Source of the DNA: Clostridia bacterium
Lineage (GTDB): Bacteria; Bacillota; Clostridia; Oscillospirales; CAG-272
Direction: 5' to 3'
DNA: 41,631 bases
Assembly: GCA_017462605.1 (NCBI GenBank)
Contig: JAFTQV010000004.1
Span: 1 to 41,631 of the forward strand
The notes under the pieces are model-generated. The model was not told the origin of the DNA, searched no databases, and saw only the letters and a list, made by a program, of their open reading frames with translations. The translations under genes and the position numbers were made by a program. The first letter of the stretch is position 1. Each line of letters starts with the position of its first letter. Positions 41,493 through 41,631 of the stretch are shown here, one piece after another.

Positions 41493-41631
41493 AATCGAGT
41501 AGGAAGCTAACCATTAATTGATTAGCTGTCCTCTCACACCACCGTGCGTACCGTTCGGTACACGGCGGTTCAATCATAAATGATGCAGAGACTTGTACGC
41601 CTCGGATATGTCATAATATCCTCGGTATGCA
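41493..41631 (-). mobile_element. Group II intron, 3' end (domains V and VI and end of maturase gene)
   Basis: On the minus strand a classical domain V hairpin lies at 41538-41570: a long stem with a G-U wobble, a GAAC loop and a two-base bulge. It is followed by domain VI (41498-41530) with a 9-bp stem and a bulged A at plus 41500, 7 nt from the CTCGATT 3' end (about 41493). The wobble and bulged branch-point A hold only on the minus strand. The intron enters from the right edge and would be spliced from an antisense-oriented transcript relative to the ABC gene, about 20 bp past its stop. Confidence 0.85.
41574..41630 (-). CDS. Group II intron reverse transcriptase/maturase, C-terminal end
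   Basis: The frame running in from the right edge reads AYRGYYDISEAYKSLHHL and ends at TGA (41576-41574), just before domain V. The GYY...LxxAYKSLH ending resembles maturase C-termini in this class. Only 18 residues lie in the window, so the assignment rests mainly on the adjoining intron RNA domains. Confidence 0.7.
   Translation of the reverse strand, partial: AYRGYYDISEAYKSLHHL

Overview
The window reads as part of the chromosome of an anaerobic, probably gut-associated, low-to-medium GC member of Bacillota, class Clostridia. The evidence is the rimP-nusA-ylxR-ylxQ-infB operon, recA-recX, a type II (CoaW-like) pantothenate kinase, a Firmicutes-style galactokinase, TTGACA/TATAAT-type promoters with 17-bp spacers, strong GGAGG-type ribosome sites, and large secreted carbohydrate-active proteins. 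I cannot assign family or genus from sequence alone.

Layout. 1-914: accessory stretch with the tail of a four-helix-bundle (S23-type) protein, an amber-interrupted small gene and a long imperfect hairpin (481-621) that looks like a structured RNA. 915-1457: unknown protein. 1636-7466: AraC-family regulator divergent from a 1561-aa secreted phosphoesterase/beta-helix protein, followed by a 47-aa peptide gene. 7565-12620 (minus): the translation/transcription operon, with rimP first and infB last. 12772-18033 (minus): a 1672-aa coiled-coil protein with four internal repeats and a C-terminal membrane anchor, plus a small lysine-rich protein. 18114-21003 (minus): MutS-like ATPase, type II pantothenate kinase, CBS protein. 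21111-23028 (minus): polysaccharide deacetylase and an OGG1-type DNA glycosylase with an extra four-cysteine insertion. 23162-30367 (plus): DUF6062 protein, membrane-spanning SMC/YhaN-like ATPase, ribokinase, alpha/beta hydrolase, miaA, galK. 30459-37620: a 2023-aa secreted GH95 fucosidase divergent from a second AraC regulator. 37662-37948: 128-bp tandem repeat. 38041-41472: recA, recX, ABC exporter. 41493-41631 (minus): the 3' end of a group II intron.

How the parts work together. Two loci (1636-7466 and 30459-37620) share one plan: an AraC regulator divergent from a giant secreted enzyme. The two enzymes are unrelated in their catalytic parts but end in the same roughly 270-residue C-terminal domain, which I do not recognise and which probably serves localisation or assembly at the cell surface. 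Both divergent promoter regions contain perfect palindromes. GH95 would release fucose or L-galactose-type residues from host or plant glycans; galactokinase and ribokinase nearby could use sugars freed outside the cell, though that link is inference.

Most promising undescribed items: the shared C-terminal domain with its regulatory plan, the four-repeat coiled-coil membrane protein, the hairpin RNA candidate, the 47-aa peptide, the overlapping divergent promoter at 36583-36631, the 128-bp repeat, and the cysteine-containing OGG variant.
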